Notes: generated by a model from the letters alone, not told the origin. A DNA stretch of 64,000 nucleotides from Adiantum capillus-veneris (GCA_014529385.2 CM043956.1:85117721-85181720), one strand, 5' to 3'; counted from the stretch's first letter, positions 21,061-33,200 are shown. Numbers and translations: made by a program.

Positions 21061-23288
21061 CTCAATATGTGGTATAATTTGACAAGGTCAATTATCAGTG
21101 AATGCTCTACACAGTCAACTTTCTTTTGCTATGCCATTGTACATTGGCAAGAGTACCTGTTAGCTATGCACACCAAAACTCCATGAGTACTTCTGTGAAG
21201 CAAGGCTTCCCTTTTGATATTTGGCATCGTGATTTCCACAGTTTGGAATATGCTATCAACATACGAATTTGGGAACACTTGCCAGGATGTTTGCAAATTT
21301 TTACATCCCACGAGGATGTATATGATACATACACTAACTCACTCGTGCAGTACATATGGCTATGAGCCAGATTCACGTGAATTACCAAATACCTGGCCAC
21401 AAGTGGACGACAAGGTTAGTAAATGTCAAGCTATGTTTGTTTGGTCTACTTTTTTTTACTTTTCACACTACAAAGCAAAGTGCTTTGGAAGACTCCATAC
21501 AAAGCCGCTGTAGAAAGCAAAGTGCTTTTCCACATTTTATGCGAAGCAAGGCTTCTCTTATGTGCAAAGGTAATATTGATTAACTTTAGATCAACGATAA
21601 TGGCACACATGTTTAGCACTTCGGATATAAGCTCACATTTTATGCAATGTTGCATTGTGATGTATCCATGCCAGTGTAATCGTGCAAGGTATGTGTACCG
21701 GGGGCTCACATGGTTGAGACTTTCATTGAATCCAAGGGATTATTATTCTATTTTGTGTTTGGTATGCATGGAATACTAGTACAATGGCCGTACAACACCC
21801 ATCATTGTATACGCTTCCGCTATAGTACTAGCTACCCTGTCAAGGACGAGCTCAATTATTGATGTTTTAAAACACTTGGTGTTTATTTTTATTCACAAGA
21901 AAAGTGCCATACATATGCACCCTGTTACAGTCATGATCACATGCACGGTAAGTGAGTCAATATGTGATTTCCGGTACCTCTCTACAAGAGCGTGGTACAA
22001 GTACACTGTGATGCGCTTATAGGATAAGCTAAGACACAGGCATGGTTTGCACTGGATAAGGAGTTTTTCCTTAGCCCAACATTCTCTCTCTCTCTCTCTC
22101 TCTTTCCAACTTCTATGCGGAAAAGGTGAGACTAGGCACTATTTTATTGACATCTTTCTATGTCAATATGGTAATAGGAAGGGCAAAGAGACAAAAGAAA
22201 GGGATAAGCACCATCTATTGCCACCTATTTTGGAATGGTTAAGAGACATCTGTTTGTAATCCATCAGTGATCGTTTTCAAGATCGAACATTTCTATTGAG
22301 TTGAGTACCCATCGATTCTAATGGCCAAGCAAGAGTCTTGCCATTAGTAATTTTTTGGGCATTATTTTAGCACTACACAATTTAAGTGGTGTGAAGGTGA
22401 AGTTGAGTTTTTGAACGTCTTAAACTCGTAAGGGTTCATCTCTACCAAGGTTTATAGATGAAGCCAACATTTCACATAGCACGACTGCTCACAAAAACCT
22501 AAGATTATGGATTTTTGAGTCAGGAAAAGATCCATTTTTTAGTGCGATTACAACTTTAATGGATCTCCTATTTTATTACAGTACTAAGAGTGTCTATATG
22601 AGTACAATTTTGAGGTAAGAACCAACTTGTGATTACTAAATCACCTACAATTCTTGGAACCTTCACACTTGCACTTTCACGAAAAGAAGTCCACAAGCTG
22701 CCAAGGGGTAGTGGACAATTTCAACTTCCACAATAATGTAATGCCAAGGGCAAACCCAAGGGGGGTCGCAGACATAGGCCAAAGGGCCGGCTGTTCATTG
22801 AGCAGTTTTTTTGCAAAGTTTAACCAAGGGGTTTGATTTTAACCAATGGGTTTGGATTGCAAAGGCAAGACCCAAGGTTACTTATGTAATACTACTTACA
22901 TTTCACTATTTTTCAATTAGTGCTCCTAGGTCTTTTCAAGCAGGATTCAGAAGTTGATGACATGTAGCAATTAACAAGGCACCCTCCCTATGTTTATGGT
23001 AAGTGTCAAGTTGAACAAAATGGTGTAAGGTGCTTTTCTTCAAGACCCACCATATAAGTTAGAGAAAGAAGAAAATCTAGCGAGGGCTATAAATTTTTTT
23101 ATGGAACTGTGTGATTCTCCCAATTTAAAAATGTATGTCATCATCATAGGGTTGATCTAGATGGGCACCCTTGCCCTTCAAATTTCCAAGTTTCTATGAA
23201 ATTATTGGCAGTTAGAGAAGTTCTTTCAAGGCTAGCTCACAATTTCACCCATAAATAAGAGGCAAAATACCCCAAAACATGGGAGTAA
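21061..23288. other. No gene recognised
   Basis: Several ORFs of 60-118 codons on both strands do not resemble known proteins and look like chance. A short CT tract lies at 22082-22104. No LTR, TIR or tRNA features were seen. Confidence 0.45.
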
Positions 23289-24360
23289 AAAGCGGGATGG
23301 TTACTTGTGGAAGCATCCTAAACAAAAGGGTGCTACACCACAAGGGGTTATATGTAAAAAAGAGACTCAAGTAAAGCTCATGCAAGAGTTTCATGAGAGT
23401 CTATGGGCTGGACACAGGGGTGTGTGGGCAACCTTCTCCAAGTTGAAAGAAAAATACTAGTGGAAGGGTATGTATAAAGATGTATCTCAGTTTGTAGAGT
23501 CATGTGTAACTTGTCAAATGTATTCAAATGTTCGGCATCGTGATGGATTGCACCCTACATATCCACTAGCCATGCACTATAAATGGGTTGTGGATCTAGT
23601 CACAATGCCTCTGGTAGATGAGATACTTGGTTCTTGCACGAGAGGACCTAACTAATCAGGTTGACGGAAGAGCATTGAGAGATAAAACCACAGAAGCTAT
23701 GTGAAAATTCCTTCTTGATGAGGTGATCTGCCGTTATGGTTGTGTGGGAAAGATCACTGCAGATAGAGGTGAGCTGGATTTTCTAGATTAGGAATCAAGC
23801 TTTCTCTTACTACAGCTTACAACCCTAAAGGCAATGGAAAGAGTGAAAGAGGGCATCCTCCTATCATTAAATCTTTGGCCAAGGCTTGCGAAGGAAGAGT
23901 TGAGCTAATGTATGGTCAAAAGCCAGTGATGCCGATTGAGGATACAATTCCCACATGGAATATACTAAAAAATGCAAGGTTAAAAAACAAGGACTACTTT
24001 GATAAGCGACATCGACTCAGGAGCAAAGCAATTGACAAAGGTGACTGGGTTTTGGTGTATGATAGTAGCCTTGATAACCAGCACACAGTCATGCGTAAGT
24101 TTTCAAAAAGATGGTTTGGACCATATGTTGTAAAGCATGTGCATGAGAATGCTACTTACAGCTTGTCTGAACTAGATGGTACAGAAGTAAATATTCCCAT
24201 TGCAGGAAAAAGGATCAAAATGTTTAAGAGAAGAGGAGACAATGATCCAGAGGATGTTGATGAGGAAGAAGAACAAACCATAGGTAAAGATCAAAGTGAA
24301 GATGAAGCTTTGGAATCATCCAGTGAAGAAGAAAGCAATGAATATGTACAAGAGGGCTGA
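23289..24360 (+). pseudogene. Ty3-L integrase and C-terminal tail, broken
   Basis: This is a third Ty3 lineage, unlike Chromo and Tat in this window. The zinc-binding region reads H-E-S-L-W-A-G-H-R-G-V-W ... C-V-T-C-Q-M. A stop lies in K-Y-(stop)-W-K-G at about 23458. The core start H-Y-K-W-V-V-D-L-V-T carries the first Asp, and the rest of the core is fragmentary with a large deletion. The last 160 codons are open (23875-24360): A-E-L-M-Y-G-Q-K-P-V-M-P, a GPY motif (R-W-F-G-P-Y-V-V), then a strongly acidic, Ser-rich tail. The long acidic tail takes the place of a chromodomain. Confidence 0.75.
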
Positions 24361-24947
24361 TCTTACAAAGAAATAATGTGGCACATACCGGAGGATGTGC
24401 AGGTTTAGAGAGAGTGGATGTCGTGCTGTGACACGTACATAGTGGGAACGCATGCTACAAGATCTATCTTGTAAATTTTTAGATACATAATTATCTTTCC
24501 TATAATGTACATATGCATATTTAAGTATAATAATAAGCCTTCTATCTCATCCTATTATTTTTCTCAAGGGTAACCTATTCTTACTTTACCCATCAAAAAA
24601 TACTATGGGAAAAGCGTCAATACCTCTGTCTCTTTAACTTGGGGCAAAATGGTGCAGAAGGGTTTGTCAAGTAAGATGTGTTCTACATTGATGTTTTCTT
24701 GATTTCTTGTTGTTTTCTTTTTCATCTCTAATCCAGCATATATATATATCTAATATCATCTCCTTAACCAAACCTATCTCTCTCATTCTTAGTAAGTCAT
24801 CCTCTCTAGAAATTCTAGGTTCTCCTTGCTACAGGTACATCTCTCCCCGCAGTATCCTTATTGCCTATGTGCAAGAATAGGGCTTGGGAGAGAAACTTCT
24901 CATCTCTTCACTTCTCTCATATCTACATTTCTCACATACTATCCTAG
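24361..24947. other. No gene; possible Ty3-L LTR remnant
   Basis: A purine stretch (TTTAGAGAGAGTGGA, about 24405-24419) is followed by TGTCGTGCTG, which would suit a polypurine tract and LTR start. I found no second copy and no convincing LTR end, so this stays tentative. Confidence 0.3.
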
Positions 24948-25166
24948 ATGAATAACCCACATGATGATAATTTCTATCGCTTTCACTCTGTACGATCTAT
25001 TAGAATTAGCGTATGGATTAGCCGTAAAATACACTTTCAACAACGTAAAGTGTTTCTCTCTGGTCCAGAAAGGCTCAATGAAATACTTCTATCACAAGAT
25101 CCCATCATACTACCTCTCATAGACTATAACTTTTCTTTCGACGTAAGCGTAGTTATTTTGCTATGA
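24948..25166 (+). CDS. Free leader-type ORF, b form (72 aa), unknown function
   Basis: This is an intact ATG ORF. Its core I-S-R-K-I-H-F-Q-Q-R and R-L-N-E-I-L-L-S-Q-D-P-I-I-L-P-L-I-D-Y-N-F-S-F-D-V is strikingly like the Tat-I leader ORF at 46395-46616 (I-S-R-K-I-H-F-Q-Q-R; G-E-I-L-A-S-P-N-P-V-I-L-P-L-I-G-Y; S-F-D-V). It stops with TGA inside an ATGA that starts the next ORF. No Gag ORF follows, because Chromo-C begins at about 25553. This is presumably the remains of a Tat-type leader. Confidence 0.65.
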   Translation: MNNPHDDNFYRFHSVRSIRISVWISRKIHFQQRKVFLSGPERLNEILLSQDPIILPLIDYNFSFDVSVVILL

Positions 25167-25375
25167 ACCAAGACGATTTGTACACACAATTAATCCCAAT
25201 CACTAGACAAAATATATATATTATGGTAAGCATAAAACTACAATTCCAAAGAACAATCCGTAGCCTATTTGGTCAGCCAAGATTGAATGCTATTAACTCA
25301 TCTATTAACCCTTTCATATTACCCATGATACGATATGACCATAGCTTTGATGTTTTCATCTTTGTGTTGTTTTGA
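25163..25375 (+). CDS. Free leader-type ORF, a form (70 aa), unknown function
   Basis: It starts in the ATGA overlap with the previous ORF and is intact for 70 codons. The N-terminus M-N-Q-D-D-L-Y ... I-P-I-T-R-Q-N-I-Y-I and the end I-N-P-F-I-L-P-M-I-R-Y-D-H-S-F-D-V-F-I-F-V-L-F align with the Tat-I ORF at 52912-53124 over the whole length without a gap. The two neighbours here are also paralogous to each other. The ATGA overlap suggests coupled or reinitiated translation, which is inference. No known domain. Confidence 0.65.
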   Translation: MNQDDLYTQLIPITRQNIYIMVSIKLQFQRTIRSLFGQPRLNAINSSINPFILPMIRYDHSFDVFIFVLF

Positions 25376-25569
25376 CACTATCTTTTGTGTTCTTTCTTTG
25401 TGTGTGTGAGTGCAAGAGAGAAAGAGTGGGGCTCCTTTGATTGCACTTCCTTCCAAACCCTAGTCTTCATGGCATCTATGGTTCAACTCCTTCATATAGT
25501 TTTTTGTTTGAGTTCTCTCACAAACTCTCACAGCCATAAGCCTGGTGCTTTCCTGGCAAGACCACAAAT

Positions 25570-27434
25570 TTCTCAGCAGCGCGCCATAGGCTATGAGAGT
25601 CAAAGGCTTGACCAGGTTGAGCAGCTCTAGGCATATATGAAAAGGAACTCCTTGTAGTTCTACATGATTTAGACTCATGGAAGCACTATTTATTGGGGAC
25701 TCCTTTCATTCTGCAAGCAGATCACCAAAGTCTTAAGTACTTCATGACGCAGACCAAGCTCTCCGACAAACATGCACTCTCAAGATGGCCAACAATGAAT
25801 GCGGTTGCCATAGCAACTCACAATGATCTATCTTCTATGATAGATGAGTATGCTATTGATACCGATTTTAGAGATGTGATTTCAGCCCTTGCACTAGGGA
25901 AGAAAGAGGAACCATTTACTTTACAAGATGTTTATCTTCTCTATGGAAATAGACTATGAGTCACTAGCTCACTACGTAAGAAGGTAATGTATGAATCTCA
26001 TGCTCCTCCTTATGTAGGACATAGAGGGATTCGGTCGACCTTAAAGCGGATTGAAACATATTTCTATTGACCTACTATTTACTTTACAAGATGGTTATCT
26101 TCTCTATGGCAATAGACTATGCGTTACTAACTCATTACATGAGAAAGTAATGTATGAATCTCGTGCTCCACCTTATGTGGGGCATAGAGGGATTCAATCT
26201 ACCCTAAAAGGGATTGAAACATATTTCTATTGGCCTACATGAAAGAAAACATACAAGAGTATGTTTCTAAATGTGTGGTATGCCAAAAGATAAAGTATGA
26301 TAGAGGGAAGCAACTTGGATTGCTTCAACCTTTGCCAATCCCTAATTCACCATGGGAGAGCATATCCATGGATTTTATCTTTGGAATTTCCAAAGTCTAT
26401 CCATGGGAATATGGACGATAGTAGACAGGTTCAGTAAACAAGCTCATTTTATCCATGTCAAAAAGACTATCAAAGCCCATCAAATGACAACCCTCTTCAT
26501 TTCACAAATCTTCAAGTACCATGGCTTGCCAATGTCCATAGTGTCGGATAGAGATCCTACAATAACCAGTAATTTCTAAAAGGGTCTCTTTGAGAATTTA
26601 GGAACAAGGCTTAATTTCTCTTCGGCCTATCACTCGCAAACAGATGGCCAAAGTGAAATAGCTAATCTAACAATTCTCGATCTACTAAAAGCCTATGTAA
26701 CGGAAGTAGATCAAAGATCCCAATGGGAGAAGTACTTACCCTTAGTGAAGTATGCCTACAATAACATTGTACATACTTCGATGAGAAAATCACCTTTTGA
26801 GGTAATTGAGGGAAGATCAAAAAGTCATGGGAGTATACTAATTGAGTACACGGGAAGATCTTCGTTCGAGGTGAGTATAGCCGAGACTTACAAAAATCTT
26901 TCCACTATCTCTATCTCACAACAAAGGAAAAAGGCTGCTGCTGACAAGCACAGAAGAGCCCAAGCCTTTAAAGAAAATGATTGGGTCTTGCTCAAATTTC
27001 CCAAGGCTCGATTAAGGCACAGGACGGGCAAGAATCCTATGGGACACCCAAAGTACTATGCTAAGTTAGCAAAAAGGTACTATGGTCCTTTCCAGATTCT
27101 TAGGCCAATCAATGAGATGGCCTATCAACTCAACTTGCCCAACCATTGTCTCATACACAATTCTTTTCATGTGAGACTACTAAAGCCTTACAAAGGAGAG
27201 CCACCTCAAGAACCAACTATTGAAGACCCACCGGAAATCAAGGACCAAGAAGAGGTGCTATAGCCCGAATCCATTCTCCGACATGAAGACAAGGTACTAA
27301 TAGGTGGTAAGACTATTCGACGATATCTTATTAAGTCTAAGAATTATCCTTTTGGAGATGCTAGATGGATGCAAGGCATAAAATCAAAGGATAACCTAAA
27401 CCTTGTCAATGCTTACAATGCTTCCCTAGAGTAA
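25570..27434 (+). pseudogene. Chromo-C RNase H, integrase and chromodomain, broken
   Basis: RNase H remains from A-I-G-Y-E-S-Q-R-L-D to T-P-F-I-L-Q-A-D-H-Q-S-L-K-Y. The integrase zinc-binding region is present twice because of a tandem duplication (25911-26240). The core has I-V-D-R-F-S-K (first Asp), V-S-D-R-D (second) and D-G-Q-S-E (Glu), with a stop at N-F-(stop)-K-G near 26577. The C-terminal domain (26745-27263, R-Y-Y-G-P-F) is open after some small changes. A TAG at about 27261 precedes the chromodomain (R-Y-L-I-K-S-K-N-Y-P), which ends at 27434. Confidence 0.82.
25911..26240 (+). repeat. Tandem duplication of integrase zinc-binding segment
   Basis: Positions about 25911-26075 and 26081-26240 are two adjacent copies of some 160 bases (F-T-L-Q-D-(V/G)-Y-L-L-Y-G-N-R-L ... 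E-T-Y-F-Y). The second copy matches Chromo-B better than the first, which has several stops. Confidence 0.8.
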
Positions 27435-27788
27435 GAAAATGTACAAATGTTTAAAATGAATAATGTTTTTGTCTTATAAGACTCTCTTTTTTTTTATTGT
27501 GCACAAAAATAAAGTAGTATGCATGCTAGATCAAGTTTGCGGAGAAGACGTCTCCCAAACACCAAGTAGAGCTTGTCACTCTACTATGGAAGATGATAGG
27601 ACTAATGTGCAGACATGCTTGTGGCAGCCTCAGGCTCTCAAGTGCCAGATGGATTAGTCATCCATTGTGGAACGATGTCGTAGGGTAGCATAGGGATCCT
27701 GTACCCGCTAGAAAAAAGAACTAATGAATATGCTTTATCTTCTCTACTCCATAGTCGAGGACAACTATGATTTCAAGAGAGAGGTAAT
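27435..27788 (+). other. Chromo-C 3' untranslated region
   Basis: Matches 867-1224. It ends with the purine tract CAAGAGAGAGGTAA before the LTR. Confidence 0.65.
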
Positions 27789-29391
27789 GTCATAATATCA
27801 ATATCTATTTCTCCTAAATGATTTTCTCATGTTGAATTGATCATTTAATATAGGGAAGTGATAGGGGAGAAAAAGCTAGAATATTGGTTAAGCTAGCAGA
27901 CGGGCCACAATAGAGATCCCAAAGGAGGGAAAATAGGGATCCAAAAGGGGGGCCATCTGCAAAAGATCTATGTGCAACAATGGGCTCAAAAGACCCTGAG
28001 GTTCAGCCCATTAATTAAGAATTCCAAAGTGCTAAGGTTACAAAATTCAAAGGCTATGTCCAAAGGCCCACCACTAGGGAAATTGGATGCTTAGTGTGTG
28101 TCACAAAAAGTCATTCTCAATCCCTACATAGGAGGGGGCGAGCCTTGCAAGTAGGGGATGAGAGAGAAACTCTCTCTCACACACACAAGCTCCCTTTACA
28201 CAAAGGGAATGAGGGGCCAATTTCAGCTCCTTAGCCCAGATGCCCACAAGGTGTACCCAATTCGTATTGGATGGCCTTGGAGGTGGACCAATGAGAATCA
28301 GGCTAGAGTAAATCTAGTTTAATTAATTTAAAAAAACTTAATAAAAGAATCAATAAGAATTAAGCTCTCTAGAAGACTATTGGACAGTCTCCCAAAGGGA
28401 CCAATGAGCATTCAACAACCCAATGTCTTGCTTGATTCCTATTGGCCAGGAGGCAAAGGGGTCCAATGAGAGTTTATTTGAATTAAATAATTACCTAAAG
28501 CTCTCACAAAAGGGGAAAGGGGGACACATGTCAAAAGGCTATCACTTATGCTACTTAATTACCATGGGCTAAGCCTAGGGAGGTCCAATAGGGTGCTAGC
28601 AAGAGCAAATAGCAAGAGGGGTCGACCAAGAGAGAGAAGGGGCTACTTTTTGCAAGGCATTATCACACACAGACTCACACAATCTCATGTGTGAAGTAAA
28701 GAAGACTCTCTCTCCTTCTCAAGCTTTAATGGAAAGCTTACCACCTACTCCAAGCTTGGAGAAGGGAGGCCTACACCAACAACTCTTGACTTTGTGATGA
28801 AAATACAACCAAGAGCCAAGCTTCAATGCATGCCATCTCCTCTATCATGCTAATTACTATGCTAAGATATGCTAATATGAGTGATTATGTGAGGAGATGT
28901 ACATCTTTCTCGTAAGAATACTCCTTCTTCCTCTCAATCTACTCTCATACCCCGCTAGCTCTCACCATCTTAGAAGGTGTGTGAGGTCTTGGGTATGAGA
29001 CCGTGAGGGAATTGATGTTGTGTTTAATAAGTGTTTTGCTTGGTGCATGAAGTTTCCATCTTCATTGCACTAGCTAGTATTGAAGGAACACAAGAAATTG
29101 TATTGTAAAATGTCTCTCTTGATGGGAGAAACCATAATACAAAGCCTTTTGGAGGGGGGGGGGGGGGGGGGGGGGGCTCCATGCGAATCCGGTCCTCAAT
29201 TGTTGTCAATTGCTTAATTTCTCTCTCTTTTGAAGTATTGTTCATGCTATCTAACTAGGTGTTATTCTTTTTGCTGGTTTCTCCACCCAAGCAATCTTGT
29301 TAATCTCATTAAGAATATATTCTAATGAATTGCTCACTATGTTCACGCTATTTTCCGCTACACACAAGTTACTAGGCCATTAAATGTTACA
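27789..29391 (+). repeat. Chromo-C 3' LTR (about 1.6 kb)
   Basis: It starts TGTCATAA and ends ATGTTACA. It matches the Chromo-B LTRs closely, in reverse orientation, and the Chromo-A LTR more distantly. It contains a run of 23 G at 29154-29176, where the other copies have only 6-8. Confidence 0.82.
29154..29176. repeat. Homopolymer of 23 G
   Basis: An expanded G run in the Chromo-C LTR. The same site has six or seven G in the A and B copies. The length should be checked against raw reads. Confidence 0.9.
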
Positions 29392-30168
29392 TGCACTCAG
29401 TGGCCATGACATCACCAAAAACTAGAGGGAATTAAGTAATGAGTTCACAAAGTAGGAATGCTAAAGGGGAGTCCCATCACCAAAAAAGTAACACTACTTA
29501 AGCTTAGAGAACCTTTTAGACCACATATGAGTATTACGCTTAATCCATACAAATATATAAGCAAGAAAGCTAAACCGCAGTAGCCATGTGTTAAAGGTGT
29601 TCTATAAGATAAAGCATCATGTGATATTTCTGTGTATGTGTGTGCACGTGTGTGGGTGCGAGTGCGCGCGCGCCCGCCCTAAGGTTTGTTTTATACCGAT
29701 ATGTTCCCATTGCATGTGGATGATGAATATTTATGAACCCATGCAAACATCCAACAAGTTAAAGTAAACAATGTAACTCAGTAAACCCCACCCTAAGGTT
29801 TGTTTTATACCGATATGTTCCCATTGCATGTGGATGATGAATATTTATGAACCCATGCAAACATCCAACAAGTTAAAGTAAACAATGTAACTCAGTACAT
29901 CTATTAGCTCCAATAGCTAGAGTCTATCACGCGGGTTACTTATTCAAGGTGATTACTACAAAAGTAGAAGACCATGTAAAGTAAAGTGACCAAGTGTGTG
30001 TGTCATTATGTCACCTATGTAATCACTAGGTTGCAAGATTCACTCATTGGAGCAAGGAAATTTGACATGTGGCTAGGGGAATGCACATGCGTGTAGCTCG
30101 GGGGTTCTACACAGCGAAGTTGAGAGGAGAGAGAGAATGCTCATTCGTAGGTCAAGGGCATTGTGAAG
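29392..30168. other. No gene; contains a 114-bp tandem duplication
   Basis: No ORF or element end recognised apart from the duplication at 29677-29898. A GT/GC-rich patch lies at 29630-29675. Confidence 0.5.
29677..29898 (+). repeat. 114-bp tandem duplication
   Basis: Positions 29677-29790 and 29791-29897 match base for base over about 107 bases, so the duplication is recent or an assembly artefact. Confidence 0.9.
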
Positions 30169-30169
30169 C

Positions 30170-30195
<26 letters not shown>
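30169..30195. repeat. (GA)n / (GATA)n tract at the LINE 3' end
   Basis: About 13 GA units followed by GATAGATAGA. On the LINE strand this is a TATC then CT tail directly after AATAAAATC. Confidence 0.9.
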
Positions 30196-30200
<5 letters not shown>

Positions 30201-30236
30201 TAGATTTTATTATCGTCCTCGGAGGTCAAATATGAC

Positions 30237-33200
30237 CTATGGGACCAAAGTTACATGTGATGTAGTATGTGTATGGCTGATGAGTGACTCTCGATGCTCC
30301 AAAATTGTAGTGATGAGAGTCGCAATGGAGAGCCCACACTTTGGCTGGGAGAGGAAAGTGTGTAGGTCTAAGTTATGGCTGAAAATGTGAGAGAAGCAAG
30401 TTCGGATGTGATCAAAAGCTGAGCACTCTAGTAGTGTGTGGTACTCAGACTCTCGAACTTGCAGTGAGCATAATGTGCACAATCGATTTGATTCTTCTCC
30501 ATTGCCCCAACGCCCTATCTCGCATCGAAGGAAATGGGAGCTAAGCCGAATTGCTGCGATAATGCGTATTGCGGACAAGGGAATAGGCTCAAGCATGTAA
30601 GTGTGAGTACGGTTTCCTCTCTCAGCGAAGAACATGGTTTTGTAGTTGGGGGCAATATAGGTGGTGTAATGTATGAAGCGTGACCCACCGGATTTCTCCC
30701 AAGCCGTAATACATTGGCGTTGTAGAAAAGCTTCATTCACTTGAGAGTCAATTGAAGCATCATGTAGCAAGTGTAATGCATCCCATCTCCCAAACCACTT
30801 CTTTATGTCTTGCATCCATCCCGTGCTCAAGATCTTGCTTTTATGCGTCTTTTGAACTTTTTTGCTTGCTTCCCATGCAATTGTAGGAAGTCGATGTGAG
30901 GGGTTTTGACGCATCTTTATCATGTACTCCACAACCCTTTCCATGCCCATAACCTCAATTGGAAGAGATCCCGACTCAAGAAGTAGGAGCATATATGGTG
31001 TTTGTGTCTTAACTTGGAGAAAGTTTGTAAGAAAACGCTTTTGGACATTCTCAAACTCTTTCCAAGTAGACTTTGAGATGCTTCCACCCCACACTTCAAC
31101 TCCATAAAGAAGAACCGGTGTCACCAATGCATCAAAAAGATACTTCTTGAGAACCCAACACTTGATGTTTCCCGCATTACACATGTTCTCAAATGCATAA
31201 AATGCTCTCTTTCCCGCTTCCAAACGACGCATAGCACATTCATGCCACTTGTGATTGGATGGAACCTCAAGGCCAAGGTACTTAAAGCTCTCAACAACTT
31301 CAAGTGTCTCGTTTTTGTACACAATGCATGGCTTCTCCTTATGGTTGGTTTTCACAAGCATAACCTTTGTTTTGGATTCATTTACAATCAGCCCACTATG
31401 CAAGCAAAAGTTCTCAAGGACAACCATAAGCTTTTGTGCATCTTCTAAAGTGTGTGCTAGAAGCACTACATCATCCGCATACAACAAAAGCATGATTACC
31501 GCATTGCAAATAGTGACCTCTTCAATGCCTTCTTCTTGCATAAAGTCAAGTACCATTTGTTCCAATTGATCGATGCATAGACCAAAGAGAGTTGGTGACA
31601 ATAGACATCCTTGTTTAACCCCAATAGTGCTTACAAAAATTTCTGAAATTTCTCTTCCCATGCGCAATTGACAAATCACCTTCTCATAGATTCGAGAAAC
31701 CGAAAGCATAAACTCACTTGGCACTTGGAGTTCTTCCATCCTTCTCCACAAATTGTTACGTGGAATCATATCAAAGGCTTTCTTAAAGTCCACAAAACAA
31801 CAATACAATCGCTTGCCTTTCAACCGACTTTCCTCCATGAGAACACGAAGAGTGACAAGATGATCAATGGTGCTATGGCATCGACGAAAACCCGCTTGTC
31901 CCTTTGCACGCTTGTCATTCTCTTCAGCCCAATCACTCAATTTCATCTCCATTATGCACCCAAATAACTTTGCCATAAGAGACCCAATCATTATAGTCCG
32001 GTAGTTGCTTACATTCTTTACATCCCCTCCTTTATGCAAAGGCTTAACCCAATTAGTACTCCAATCATAAGGCATACCATGTTGAAGTGCAAGGTTGAAC
32101 ATATCACACATCCACTCATGGGTAAAATCTCCCGTCCATTTGATCATCTCCGGCTTGATACCTTGAAGATCTCCCGCTTTGCGAGTGGCCAACTTTTCAA
32201 GGCCACCGCATACATCCTCAATAGTAAAAAAAGACGGCATACATGGGAGTGAACCATAAAATGGCATTTTTTCAGTATTTTCTTGCTCATATAATTGCGT
32301 ACAATGTGTGTACATATCCACTAGACTCAAGTTACCAAAATTCTCAACCCGCTTGCCTCTCAAGTTTCTCCAAAATCTTCCACATGCATGTGCCTTTTCT
32401 TGGACTTGAAATTCTTGTTGCTTTACTTCCCATCTTCTTCTCTTCTTTTGAATCAATGCCTTGTATGTATGCAAATGACTTTGATAGTTGTCTTTGTCCA
32501 TAGTTGCATCAAGCTTTATCAAGGACTTTCAAGCATCTTGACATTCTTTATCAAACCACCTTTTGCGTGATCTATCTTTGTTGATACCATGGAGATGCTT
32601 TATGGCAAAGCATTCTTCCGCACAAGAACAAATAGCTTTCTTGAAAGCTTCCCATTTAGTTTCCAATGGTGCATCACATTGAAGCTTTGTCATCCATAAT
32701 TTTTGCTCAACCATTTCAATGTACATTGGTGCCCGTTTGAAATCCATACATAGTGATAACTTCTCTTTCCTTTGGCTGAGATTATCATGCTTAGTTGCTT
32801 CTCCGCATGAAAGGTCAATACATAAGGTGCGATGGTCGGATTCCGGGGTCCATTGACCAAACATAAAACTCTTTATGCGATACATGATGGCTTTAGAGAG
32901 TAGCATATAGTCAATCACACTATCCCCATTATGTCTTCTACATGTAAATCCATTGGTTCCACTCCACAAAGATACACCGTTGGCAATGAGCATACCCGTG
33001 CTATTACACATGTGTAAAAGTAACTTTCCATAGTGATCCGGCTCTTTCTCATCCATTGAAGTACAATCATACAAGTGAACTTCCTCCAACTCCCTTGAAA
33101 TGTATGGCATATCAAATTGTTGAGTATCATGTTGCAATGTTTTTGTGCGAGCATTCATATCCCCAAATACAATAACATCACCTTCACCTTTGAAATGAGC

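Larger units (their letters stand above)
25553..29391 (+). mobile_element. Chromo-C: 5'-truncated chromovirus with 3' LTR
   Basis: It begins abruptly inside RNase H near 25553 and runs through integrase, chromodomain and 3' UTR to a full LTR (27789-29391). It has no 5' LTR, primer-binding site or Gag. It provides the uninterrupted reference for the Chromo-B integrase site that Tat-E1 hit. Confidence 0.85.

Noticed and set aside
21102-21779. Overlapping ORFs up to 118 codons
   Set aside because: No motif, both strands open by chance, composition not coding-like.
30922-32570. Plus-strand ORFs over the LINE
   Set aside because: Shadows of the minus-strand ORF2.
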